A stretch of DNA of 64,000 nt from the NCBI RefSeq assembly GCF_009646115.1, contig NZ_CP045720.1, positions 620,001 through 684,000 on the forward strand. Reading direction: 5' to 3'. The position numbers were made by a program, and so were the translations under genes. The notes beneath the pieces are model-generated. The model ran no database searches. It was given only the letters and a program-made list of their open reading frames with translations, and was not told the origin of the DNA. This document shows, piece after piece, positions 25,423-32,793 of the stretch (within the stretch, counting starts at the first letter, position 1; every line of letters begins with the position of its first letter). The DNA is from Pantoea eucalypti. GTDB taxonomy: Bacteria > Pseudomonadota > Gammaproteobacteria > Enterobacterales > Enterobacteriaceae.

Positions 25423-26349
25423 TTAACTTCCAATCTGATTGGGTCGGAAATTATCAGCAATACGTAATGCCTCGGTACTTCCTCCAGGCAGCATTCCTGC
25501 TTTTGAAAGTATATATTTAGGGAATTTTGTTGGGAGATACTCATGTCGGAACCAGCGACGGAATTCGGATAATGCTTCATTTGGATATGCATTAATCATC
25601 TGTGGGTTAGACGCTGATTGATTGAAATCATCAGGGTAATGATGTGCGCACTGTACACGTTCGCCAAAGCGGCGTGATAGACCAGAGCTAGTCCAATGGC
25701 GTCCCCAACAAGAGCCTACACTAATATCGGGTACGGTATACATATTCACAACAAGGCCAGCGGTAATAAGATCTACCATTAAACCTGCAATTTCATTAAA
25801 TATAATGAAATGACCATCAGGCACTGTGCCAGTGCTTTGAATAATTGAAACTCGTTGATGGTAGGGGCCCCAAGGATCTTCCGGCTGGTATCGAAGTGCG
25901 CCGTAAATATAGTCGCGAAGTCCTACCCTGGCTAGTTCTCGATAGTATTGCTGTGCCGTTACATTCGATGCAACGTGTGATTCAAAAGCATAAAATTCAA
26001 GTAGAGCCATGCATACTATATCGGGGAAGGCGTAATGGATTGTTCCCGCTCGCATGACTGAGATAAAAAGGACTTGGTCTGTATAGCCGGCTTGCTGTAA
26101 ATAAGAGCTAATAAACTCCATTCGACCACGTGAAAAGATGCCACTATGGAAACATTGAGCATATTCACTAGCTATATCAGCTATGTTTGTTGGACTTACG
26201 CCACATACTCTAGATAGTCCATTTTGAGTAAGGTATGGAATTCCATTTTCTAAAACACCCATTTCAATATTGTTAAACACACCTTCTTGTTTAACGCCAA
26301 GGTCTAACACGCCGAAATTTGTGTTTAAAGGCTGATTGGTTGAAGTCAT
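25423..26349 (-). CDS. KilA-N/antirepressor-like protein, possibly BstA-like abortive infection protein
   Basis: 308 residues. The N-terminal part (L-E-N-G-I-P-Y-L-T-Q-N-G-L-S-R-V-C-G-V) has the G-x-x-Y-L-T-x-x-x-L pattern of phage antirepressor and KilA-N-type DNA-binding domains. A C-terminal block, with F-G-E-R-V-Q-C-A-H-H-Y-P and later F-R-R-W-F-R-H-E-Y-L-P-T-K-F-P-K-Y, together with the length of about 300 aa, resembles what is known of prophage BstA proteins, which stop phage replication and kill the infected cell. This match is from memory, so it is tentative; a plain antirepressor or P63C-type protein is the alternative. It is a single-gene unit with its own terminator and a 730-bp upstream region. 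Confidence 0.5.
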   Translation of the reverse strand: MTSTNQPLNTNFGVLDLGVKQEGVFNNIEMGVLENGIPYLTQNGLSRVCGVSPTNIADIASEYAQCFHSGIFSRGRMEFISSYLQQAGYTDQVLFISVMRAGTIHYAFPDIVCMALLEFYAFESHVASNVTAQQYYRELARVGLRDYIYGALRYQPEDPWGPYHQRVSIIQSTGTVPDGHFIIFNEIAGLMVDLITAGLVVNMYTVPDISVGSCWGRHWTSSGLSRRFGERVQCAHHYPDDFNQSASNPQMINAYPNEALSEFRRWFRHEYLPTKFPKYILSKAGMLPGGSTEALRIADNFRPNQIGS

Positions 26350-26649
26350 AAAATATTATCCTTTTTAATTATTAACTATTTTTCCAAAAAAACAGCACGC
26401 AAGTGCCTGCCTTGAGACCTGAGCCTTTCCGCTTCCTCAATCAGAGGGTGTGAATTTTACTGATAAAGTTTTGATCATATCGGCTGCAGGAAAAAAGATG
26501 ACTGTCCTATACGGCTTTAGCGTATTTATTATACCAGCATCGTTAAGTCTGACTAGGGCGGAATGGGTAAACTAGGCGTTTTACCGATTCCGGGTGAACA
26601 GCATAGGAAAACCGCCCCGCGGTGTCTTTGATGCAAAGTGCAATCGCTT

Positions 26650-26720
26650 GCATCCGCTTCTGGCACATAGCGGACTTGCAACGGGGTACACCTTCTGAGA
26701 GCGCATAGTGGAGATTTGCA
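26650..26720 (+). repeat. Dispersed intergenic repeat, copy D
   Basis: Shares ATCCGCTTCTGGCACATAGC with copies A and B; its second half is decayed. Confidence 0.55.
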
Positions 26721-26990
26721 AGGAATCACTGGCATCATAAAGTTTTAATCAACGTGAAGCTGCCCAGTGATCTTCGTCTCGGATTTTTCAAATACCAGCA
26801 GCTTACTGCCTTATGCAGACGCACAGTCACGTGCAAAGCCGGGCATTTCATCATCAAGCGCCTGCAGTGCTAACTGCCGCTGACTTCCAGTGCTGTTCAC
26901 TAAGTTAAAACACAAGATGTGTGTCTTTTTCACACCAGTCAAGACATGCTTGTTTTATATAAAAAGGCTGATGGAAGGGTTTTCAAATTC

Positions 26991-27055
26991 TGATCATTGC
27001 GTTGTTTACCGTTTGACGATTTTGATCATTATCCAGTGATCAGAATTCATGATCG
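26991..27055. repeat. Cluster of TGATCA palindromes
   Basis: Three TGATCA sites plus one ATGATCG within 65 bp, all containing Dam GATC sites. Such clusters occur at replication origins and in repressor-binding regions. Function not shown. Confidence 0.4.
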
Positions 27056-27081
27056 TATCCTTCAGCGATTGCCTTGAACAA

Positions 27082-27789
27082 TCACATCCAAGGTTTAATC
27101 AACATTGGGTCAAAAAGCCCGATGGGAAAGTTAAACAGATACTGGCGGGCCGTAGTAACGTTCAAACCGTAGAAATCTGCATACTCTCTGACGTTACAAT
27201 GCCTCAGCCATGCATCACTGTAATAGTTATCAAAATGCTGATCCCAGATATCACTCATTGGCTGTCGCGACAACTGACGATGCGCTGTACGTTGGGGAAG
27301 CTGATGCTCAGAAATGTATTCCTGAACCGTGTGTCGCTGCTGCTGGTGGAACTGCCGACGATGATAAACCCAAAACAGCACACGGATTGCTGCACCTCCA
27401 CATTTATGCAGATTGTTGTACATTACACGTTTAGGGAGCTTACGCGCTTGTGCATATTGCTGCTGCGTTATGCCATTCATAATTGCTTCACGACGATAAT
27501 TTTGTTTGTGGTAAGCCCACTGGATGCGCCACGTATCGCTCCAGAAGTTGTAGTCCTTGTAATGCACGTCGCACTCCATGGCAGGCAGCAGGAAACGCTC
27601 AAACAACTCATCCAGCGTTGCAGGCAGAGCATGCAGATGCTGCTTTCTTTGCAGCCGCTGTTCATCAGTCAGCGGCACAATTTCATAACCGGTTAGCCAG
27701 TCAATTCCGCCTGCATAAGTCTTCATCTTACGATTAAGAGAGTAGGGCATCGCAATTTTTGCATTGTACTCCTCTTTTATCTTTTCCAT
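27082..27789 (-). CDS. Gp2-related replication-type protein, 235 aa
   Basis: 235 residues, rich in glutamine, histidine and aromatic residues. Its last ~55 residues (W-D-Q-H-F-D-N-Y-Y, then L-N-V-T-T-A-R-Q-Y-L-F-N-F-P) align with the end of the next upstream gene's product (W-H-R-H-F-E-R-Y-Y, then L-N-P-S-T-A-S-R-Y-L-C-N-Y-P), so the two share a C-terminal module, probably a helix-turn-helix. It lacks the H-Y-H catalytic-like motif of the larger protein. It follows that gene by 22 bp and is probably co-transcribed. Role unknown; a partner or decoy of the replication protein is an inference. Confidence 0.55.
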   Translation of the reverse strand: MEKIKEEYNAKIAMPYSLNRKMKTYAGGIDWLTGYEIVPLTDEQRLQRKQHLHALPATLDELFERFLLPAMECDVHYKDYNFWSDTWRIQWAYHKQNYRREAIMNGITQQQYAQARKLPKRVMYNNLHKCGGAAIRVLFWVYHRRQFHQQQRHTVQEYISEHQLPQRTAHRQLSRQPMSDIWDQHFDNYYSDAWLRHCNVREYADFYGLNVTTARQYLFNFPIGLFDPMLIKPWM

Positions 27790-27811
27790 TTTTACCAGTC
27801 TTAATAGGTGC

Positions 27812-28906
27812 TTATAGCCAGCGTGCTAAAAGCCACGGATTAATTAAATTAGCCGGGTAGTTACACAAATAGCGGCTTGCAGTAGACGGATTTAGGTAAT
27901 ACCAGCGGCAATACTGTGAAACGCTGATATTGCATGGCCAGTAATATCGGTAGTAGCGCTCAAAATGACGGTGCCAGTGAGGGCTGAGTTGAGCGCTTGC
28001 CACAATGCTATTACCGTCACGCAGGCGGCCCCTGATTTTACTAAAACGCTGCAGCGCTCGTCTAAGCGCCTTCATTGGCAGTGAGGCAGCCTCATCCAAT
28101 CGTTGGCTATCTTTCAGGGGCAGTGTCGCAGGCTTACCAGCAGAAGGCTGTGCGGAAGTGAAAAACGAATCCAGCTTTCCGGGAAGAGGGCAATGCGCTT
28201 GTGCCCGATCAAAATGGGCAATCTGAGTACGTAATTGCGCAGTTTTAGTGTGTTTGGCTTTTTTTAAAAACGGGTAATGCCGGGTTCCGGAACGCGTGAT
28301 GTCTTTAGCAATTCTTTCCTTAGAGTGCCGCTTAGCAAAGTAACTAACCCGCAGTAACAATGCGGTCATAGCCTCAGTGTCGTTCTTTCGAATTAAGTAG
28401 TAACCATGCTTTGGAAACCAGACCGTTCCGCCCGTTGCTATTTTCCAGCAGCTCTCCACCAGCTTGTTAATTTTAAGAGGATGACGCACGCAGTTACCAT
28501 CCACCATCAGTAAGTAATGATAATGCTGTGCTGGTGCCTGATTCTGTTCTCTGACCCAAAACACCCGAGCAAAGCTTTTGGGATACTCCTTCCTTAGAGC
28601 AGGAATCAATAGCTGATGAAAGCGGGTAATAACGCGGTTGTCAGCAGTGTACTGAGGCAGATGAAAATCATAACGGATTGCCAGAAAGCGAGAGCAACTG
28701 ACATAGGTTCTATCAACTGCCTTGAACAAAGAATTCATGATCTTCACATCCTGCTGACATTCTTCAGGCATGACTGGCCAGAGAACATCGTCATACAGAA
28801 ACTCGCCTTTAGCCCGGATATCCGGATAAACCGTACCGCGCGTAATATTATTAATTACCGGTTCCTGGTAGGCTGAATCCAGACTGCCAGTTTTGATGTT
28901 TATCAT
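27812..28906 (-). CDS. Inovirus Gp2 / YagK-YfjJ family replication-type protein
   Basis: 364 residues. The N-terminal 200 residues carry R-F-L-A-I-R-Y-D-F-H-L-P and A-R-V-F-W-V-R-E-Q with H-Y-H-Y-L-L-M-V-D-G (128-137), the pattern of the inovirus Gp2 (YagK/YfjJ) family found in filamentous phages and P4-like islands, where it is thought to start rolling-circle-type replication through an HUH-like site. A linker and a C-terminal YY/LN/TA module follow. It stands upstream of the 235-aa relative and downstream of the AlpA-type gene, as in many satellite elements. Confidence 0.72.
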   Translation of the reverse strand: MINIKTGSLDSAYQEPVINNITRGTVYPDIRAKGEFLYDDVLWPVMPEECQQDVKIMNSLFKAVDRTYVSCSRFLAIRYDFHLPQYTADNRVITRFHQLLIPALRKEYPKSFARVFWVREQNQAPAQHYHYLLMVDGNCVRHPLKINKLVESCWKIATGGTVWFPKHGYYLIRKNDTEAMTALLLRVSYFAKRHSKERIAKDITRSGTRHYPFLKKAKHTKTAQLRTQIAHFDRAQAHCPLPGKLDSFFTSAQPSAGKPATLPLKDSQRLDEAASLPMKALRRALQRFSKIRGRLRDGNSIVASAQLSPHWHRHFERYYRYYWPCNISVSQYCRWYYLNPSTASRYLCNYPANLINPWLLARWL

Positions 28907-29022
28907 AGGGTTACGGCTGTATCAGAATCACGGATTGATAACGATTTGATGCGCTGGTTGTTTCAAATGGTTGCATCAGCAGATAAAAAGAAAGGCTGGA
29001 AATCCCAGCCCTGCTTAGAGTT

Positions 29023-29241
29023 TTAGCAGCAGTTATCGAGCCACTGTTCATACTGTGTGACTGTCCAGCCCATAGTTCTGCCTGCACGTTTTTTTGGCGC
29101 AGGAAATTCACCGCTGATTACCCAGCGATAAAGGGTGGTTCGGCTGCAATTCAGGAGGTCAAGCATCTCACATATACGGATCAGACGTTGAGGGCCTGGA
29201 AGGTGGCTGATAGTCGTTGATAAAGAATTGATGTGTTTCAT
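29023..29241 (-). CDS. AlpA-family transcriptional regulator
   Basis: 72 residues; ATG with AGAGATTAA upstream. The helix-turn-helix L-L-N-C-S-R-T-T-L-Y-R-W-V-I-S-G-E-F-P-A-P is the AlpA/MerR-like excisionase pattern. Members activate integrase genes or direct excision in P4-type islands. Here it heads the Gp2-like pair and is the best candidate for island 2's excision control. Confidence 0.85.
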   Translation of the reverse strand: MKHINSLSTTISHLPGPQRLIRICEMLDLLNCSRTTLYRWVISGEFPAPKKRAGRTMGWTVTQYEQWLDNCC

Positions 29242-29357
29242 GTTTAATCTCTCGGTAGCGAATCAATATGAAACGTATCTTAAAAACCGAGAGTGCTTGT
29301 GTCGTGGTTACCCTGGAAAGATACCCTGGATACCCTTACTAACTTTCTGAAATTTAT

Positions 29358-30173
29358 TTATTTTTTATTTCGGGCTGCTCTTTGGTTTTTTTTGACGTCA
29401 TGAATGTCGGTTTCTGTGCGAGTTAGCCAGCCCATTGCTTCACGCAACATCTTTAGGCATTTATCATCACTTATGGGCAATTTTTGCTCATAAGACCAAA
29501 ATAGCTTCGCTCTCTGCACAACGAGTTCCAATAATTCGGTAGCAATAGGCAGCGCGCCTTTCGAAGAAATTATTCGGCCTTTGTCATATAAGCTTGCTAT
29601 CACGGCTATAAAAAATTCTTCACGCTTCTGCGCATATAATTCACCACCCTCTACTGGAACCGCTAACCTTTGATTGAGATAGGCTATTTGTTTTTTCAAC
29701 TCGTCATTTTCTGCCTGTAACTCTTTGACAGTATCGGGTTCTATCAATTCATTTGGCGAGATAGTGTTAAGGTCAATTTCCAGAACTGAAGTAATTTCAC
29801 TGCGCAGAAAACCACAATCAGCCAGCTTATCAGTATTCATGACATCATCACTTACCGCCCGCAGTGCCGCCTCGGCATTAGGATAATAGTCAGGAGCACC
29901 TATGTTTGGCGCGCCATGTTTATCCAGGAGCTGGTATGGGGCAATGGGTGGAGTGTCATACCAGCTTTCATATCTGAACCAATAAAGCGAAGGCTGATGC
30001 TCTGAACGTCGATACTTTTTCAACGCTAAAAGACACAGGGCGTTGTAGCTCTGATCTGGATAACGCTGTTTGAGCTGTTCAAAAAGAGTTTTAACACTGA
30101 TGAAGCGTTCTGTATCGGACCGGCGCGCGAGTTGCTCATTACGCAATTGCTGAATGGAATCGTCGAAACTCAT
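29358..30173 (-). CDS. Hypothetical island protein with coiled coil (271 aa)
   Basis: 271 residues with an N-terminal helical part, a Y-W-F-R-Y-E-S-W-Y segment near residue 63, and a clear heptad-like coiled coil (V-K-E-L-Q-A-E-N-D-E-L-K-K-Q-I-A-Y-L, about 148-165). The C-terminus is basic (K-K-N-Q-R-A-A-R-N-K-K). Proteins of this kind are common near one end of P4-like islands; no function is established. Its start (ATG at 30173) is preceded only by an AGG-poor region, so expression may be weak. It is the last gene before the right att copy. Confidence 0.65.
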   Translation of the reverse strand: MSFDDSIQQLRNEQLARRSDTERFISVKTLFEQLKQRYPDQSYNALCLLALKKYRRSEHQPSLYWFRYESWYDTPPIAPYQLLDKHGAPNIGAPDYYPNAEAALRAVSDDVMNTDKLADCGFLRSEITSVLEIDLNTISPNELIEPDTVKELQAENDELKKQIAYLNQRLAVPVEGGELYAQKREEFFIAVIASLYDKGRIISSKGALPIATELLELVVQRAKLFWSYEQKLPISDDKCLKMLREAMGWLTRTETDIHDVKKNQRAARNKK

Positions 30174-30309
30174 GGCTTGTTTTTGTCCTGCAATCCTGGG
30201 GGGCAGATAAGGCTGTCTTAATGATTGAATGTGGATGGCTGTCAGGCTTTTCGAAAAAGGAAATCAGGTTTCTGGCAACCGGCCAGCCAGACATTTAAAC
30301 CCATACTAC

Positions 30310-30352
30310 TTACGTCACCCAGCCATTCACTTACGTCACCCACTACATCACC
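30310..30352 (+). repeat. Candidate integrase arm-type sites, right end of island 2
   Basis: TTACGTCACC occurs at 30310-30319 and 30331-30340, and CTACATCACC at 30343-30352. The second and third have the same spacing as the pair at 9687-9708. Confidence 0.5.
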
Positions 30353-30367
30353 TGATTCGCGCCCAAA

Positions 30368-30402
30368 GAAAAAGGAGTCAGACGATTTCTCATCTAACTC
30401 CT
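30368..30402 (-). terminator. Island-supplied rho-independent terminator downstream of ileX
   Basis: On the minus strand AGGAGTTAGA pairs with TCTGACTCCT (10 bp, one G-T) around a 10-nt loop, followed by five T. It begins 10 nt past the tRNA CCA end. Because it lies on the island side of the junction, the island restores both the tRNA 3' end and its terminator. Confidence 0.8.
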
Positions 30403-30411
30403 TGTTTTATT

Positions 30412-30487
30412 TGGTGGCCCCTGCTGGGTTTGAACCAGCGACCAAGCGATTATGAGTCGCCTGCTCTAACCACTGAGCTAAGGGGCC
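30412..30487 (-). tRNA. ileX: tRNA-Ile2 (anticodon CAU, lysidine type)
   Basis: 76 nt with a full cloverleaf: acceptor GGCCCCT/AGGGGCC plus encoded CCA, D-arm, anticodon loop CTCATAA, T-loop TTCAAAC. The sequence matches E. coli ileX closely and not the elongator tRNA-Met, so the CAU anticodon should be modified to lysidine-AU by TilS and read AUA. The place next to mug and rpoD is the same as in E. coli. Its 3' half is supplied by island 2. Confidence 0.95.
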
Positions 30488-30689
30488 AGCGGAGCGGGGA
30501 TTATAAAGTATCTCTTCAGGGCGATCCAGCACTCAGCCACTGGTTGCTGAAATAAGCAGCAGTGATTTACCTGCTGATTTCTATAACAAATGTCTCTTGT
30601 CATGAAGTCGAAGTCGCAAAACGGCATGGAAAATGCTTATCCATGCCGTTAACTCAACAACACTTCAGCCGCTATGGGTTAATGCTGAC
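30488..30689. other. ileX upstream region
   Basis: About 200 bp between ileX and the SDR gene. It should hold the ileX promoter (minus). No further gene is seen. Confidence 0.4.
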
Positions 30690-31481
30690 TCAGCCCTGAC
30701 GGTAGCGGGATGCTGATCGATTCCTTGAAAGATGGGGAACCATCGCGCCACGTGCCTGATCGTAGTCGTGCCACATCTGCAGATCTTCCAGCGCCGGAAT
30801 AGTTACCGTCTCCTTGCTGTCGAGTCCGGCCAGCGCGGCGTCCACCATCTCATCAACGTCCATCAGCATTTCAGCCGGGATTTCATTAATAGACTGGCCT
30901 GCGCGATCAAAAATCTCTGTACGGGTTGCGCCGGGTAACACCGCCTGTACCTGCACACCGCTCTCCGCAAGTTCACGCTGCATGGCGCGCGTCAGGGTCA
31001 GCACATAAGACTTAGTGGCGTTATAGGCGCCATTGAACATCTCATGCACCAGCGACAGCACCGAGGCGATATTGATAATAATGCCGTGACCGCGTGCTTT
31101 AAATGCCCGGCCAGCCGCCTGTGCCAGACGCGTCGGTGCCAGAATATTTAACGCCAGCATGCTGTTGATGCGTGTGATGTCCGCCTCCAGAAACTCGCTT
31201 TCGACACCCATGCCTGCGTTGTTCAGCAGCAGCGTAATCTGTGCGTTGTTTGCGAGCTCTGACTCCACACGCTGCAGGTCCCGCTCATGCGTTAAGTCAG
31301 CCTTCATCACGGTTACCCGAATATCGTGCTGTTGTGTCAGCGCATCAGCCAGTGTGGTGAGTCGTGCCTGATCCCGTGCGACCAGGATGAGGTCATAACC
31401 GCGTGCTGCCAGTCGTTTTGCGTACGTTGCACCGATATCGCTGGATGCGCCTGTGATTAATGCTGTGCCTGATTTTGACAT
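30690..31481 (-). CDS. Short-chain dehydrogenase/reductase
   Basis: 263 residues. The Rossmann NAD(P) motif is T-G-A-S-S-D-I-G (10-17), N-N-A-G follows at about 87, and the active site is S in N-I-A-S-V-L-S with Y-N-A-T-K (classical SDR). The basic residue pattern after beta-2 (V-A-R-D-Q-A-R-L) suggests NADP. The substrate is not known. It is divergent from a TetR-family gene across a 138-bp region with two perfect-dyad operators, so it is very likely repressed by that protein and induced by an unknown small molecule. Confidence 0.88.
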   Translation of the reverse strand: MSKSGTALITGASSDIGATYAKRLAARGYDLILVARDQARLTTLADALTQQHDIRVTVMKADLTHERDLQRVESELANNAQITLLLNNAGMGVESEFLEADITRINSMLALNILAPTRLAQAAGRAFKARGHGIIINIASVLSLVHEMFNGAYNATKSYVLTLTRAMQRELAESGVQVQAVLPGATRTEIFDRAGQSINEIPAEMLMDVDEMVDAALAGLDSKETVTIPALEDLQMWHDYDQARGAMVPHLSRNRSASRYRQG

Positions 31482-31494
31482 GTTTGCTTCCTCG

Positions 31495-31537
31495 TATGAT
31501 GGTCGTCATAATGGTTATAAATATGACGACCATCATA
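31495..31537. promoter_or_regulatory. Double TetR-type operator between SDR and tetR genes
   Basis: A perfect 16-bp inverted repeat: TATGATGGTCGTCATA at 31495-31510 and its complement TATGACGACCATCATA at 31522-31537, 11 bp apart. Each arm is itself a dyad (TATGA...TCATA), so there are two adjacent operator sites. They lie just upstream of both divergent genes, so the repressor should control both. Confidence 0.8.
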
Positions 31538-31619
31538 TGATTCGTCAAGCTGGAATATGATGAGTGTAATAATTACTATAATAGCCAGAAGCCATGCAGT
31601 TAAAACCGCAGGAGATGAG

Positions 31620-32204
31620 ATGGAGAAGCAGAGCAGCAAGATGCAGACCCGCCAGCGTATCCTTGATGAGGCGGCGCGTGTGATGCGTGAAACCGGCACT
31701 GAAGGGATTGGGGTGGCGGCGCTGATGAAGCGGGTTGGCCTGACACATGGCGGCTTCTATGCACATTTTGCGTCACGCGAGGAGCTGGTTGAGGAGGTGC
31801 TGAAACATATGTTTGCTGAATCTGATACCTTCAGGCCTGCTAAATCCGTGACCCAACCAGCAACGCAGCTGGCTGATTTTATTGATAGCTACCTTTCCGA
31901 GGCGCATCGCAATGCACCGGCTCAGGGCTGTCCGCTGGCGGCACTGGTGAGCGAAGTGGCCCATCTTCCACAGCCGACACGGCAGATCTTCGCCCAGGGC
32001 TTCAATACGATGCATGCCGGTCTGGTGCAGATACTGCGTGAGCTGAGATTGCCGGATGTGGAAGCGCTGGCCTCCAGCATGCTGGCAGAGATGGTGGGCG
32101 CACTGGCGCTGGCACGGGCCTGTCCGGATGCTGAGCGGGCCAGTCAGATGCTGCAACGCAGTCGCGACGCGCTTAAGCAGCGTACGCTGGAGGTGGCGGC
32201 ATGA
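31620..32204 (+). CDS. TetR/AcrR family transcriptional regulator
   Basis: 194 residues from the ATG at 31620, which has AGGAG five bases upstream; a longer frame from 31557 would run through the operator region. The HTH is [20 protein letters not shown] (residues 29-48), typical of TetR proteins of the YcdC/AcrR kind. The C-terminal domain has C98-type cysteine context (Q-G-C-P-L-A-A-L), seen in several redox or electrophile-sensing members. It likely represses itself and the divergent SDR gene. Its last codons overlap mug (ATGA). Confidence 0.9.
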   Translation: MEKQSSKMQTRQRILDEAARVMRETGTEGIGVAALMKRVGLTHGGFYAHFASREELVEEVLKHMFAESDTFRPAKSVTQPATQLADFIDSYLSEAHRNAPAQGCPLAALVSEVAHLPQPTRQIFAQGFNTMHAGLVQILRELRLPDVEALASSMLAEMVGALALARACPDAERASQMLQRSRDALKQRTLEVAA

Positions 32205-32719
32205 GTGAGCATGCTATCCGCGACATTATCAGCTCCGATCTTGATGTGCTGTTCTGCGGCATCAACCCAGGTCAGTCAACGGCCCATCAGGGATTTCACT
32301 TTGCGCATCCCGGAAACCGGTTCTGGAAGGTTATTCATCTGGCGGGATTCACCCGGCAGCAGCTGAAGCCGGAAGAGGAGCAGCGCCTGACGGAAACTGG
32401 CTGCGGTATCACCATGCTGGTTGAGCGGCCAACTGTGCAGGCAAATGAGCTGGCGCCTGATGAGCTGCGGGATGGCGGTAAACGCCTGATGGAGAAGGTA
32501 CTGGATTATCAACCCGCCGCGCTGGCCATTCTGGGTAAGGATGCATTCCGTCGTGCTTTTAAACAGAGCAAAGTCGAATGGGGCAAACAGCCGATATGTA
32601 TGGGGAAAACCCAGGTGTGGGTGTTGCCGAATCCCAGCGGACTGAATCGTGCATCACTGGACGAGATGGTCGGGGCGTATCGTCAGCTCTGGCTGGAACT
32701 GCATCCGGAGAGTCACTGA
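32201..32719 (+). CDS. mug: G/U mismatch-specific DNA glycosylase
   Basis: 172 residues. The catalytic-region motif G-I-N-P-G (20-24) and the late N-P-S-G-L-N-R (about 144-150) identify Mug, which removes uracil and ethenocytosine opposite G. ATG overlaps the TetR gene stop by 4 nt. It converges on rpoD as in E. coli. Length is close to the usual 168. Confidence 0.95.
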   Translation: MSEHAIRDIISSDLDVLFCGINPGQSTAHQGFHFAHPGNRFWKVIHLAGFTRQQLKPEEEQRLTETGCGITMLVERPTVQANELAPDELRDGGKRLMEKVLDYQPAALAILGKDAFRRAFKQSKVEWGKQPICMGKTQVWVLPNPSGLNRASLDEMVGAYRQLWLELHPESH

Positions 32720-32762
32720 CGTCCGGCAGGGCAGGGGAGTGGCGCGAACAGGGAGGCATAAA

Positions 32763-32785
32763 TAACCCCGGCGAACCGGGGTTTT
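32763..32785. terminator. Bidirectional terminator between mug and rpoD
   Basis: AACCCCGG CGAA CCGGGGTT hairpin with T-runs on the plus strand and A-rich flank on the other. It lies between the convergent stop codons. Confidence 0.85.
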
Positions 32786-32793
32786 TGTCGGAC

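Larger units (their letters stand above)
26350..27081. other. Long intergenic region with repeat copy D and TGATCA cluster
   Basis: About 730 bp with no credible gene. The left part should hold the promoter of the KilA-N/BstA-like gene. Repeat copy D lies at 26650-26720. Three TGATCA palindromes lie at 26991-26996, 27023-27028 and 27037-27042, and an ATGATCG at 27049, directly past the end of the Gp2-like gene. Because island replication genes lie next to it, this could be an origin or a regulatory site. Confidence 0.45.
9511..30458. mobile_element. Genomic island 2 (tRNA-ileX integrated, P4-like integrase, restriction and defence cargo)
   Basis: The island is bounded by the identical 50-bp tRNA segments at 9511-9560 and 30409-30458. 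It carries a P4-like integrase just inside the left copy, an AlpA-type regulator and replication-like proteins near the right end, and several accessory systems between. A 22-bp near-repeat containing TTACGTCACC and CTACATCACC lies just inside both ends and is a candidate for integrase arm sites. The right end also brings a terminator for the restored tRNA. It looks like a satellite-type element loaded with defence genes. Confidence 0.8.

Noticed and set aside
27049..27737. Plus-strand ORFs opposite the Gp2-like gene
   Set aside because: Shadow frames; the minus-strand product has the shared C-terminal module and operon position.
30412..30487. tRNA-Met call from the CAU anticodon
   Set aside because: The body sequence matches ileX (tRNA-Ile2, lysidine) and the location next to mug agrees.
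30225..30555. Plus-strand ORFs running through the tRNA gene
   Set aside because: They read the antisense of ileX and its terminator; their end (G-L-N-Q-R-P-S-D-Y) is a known tRNA-derived false translation.
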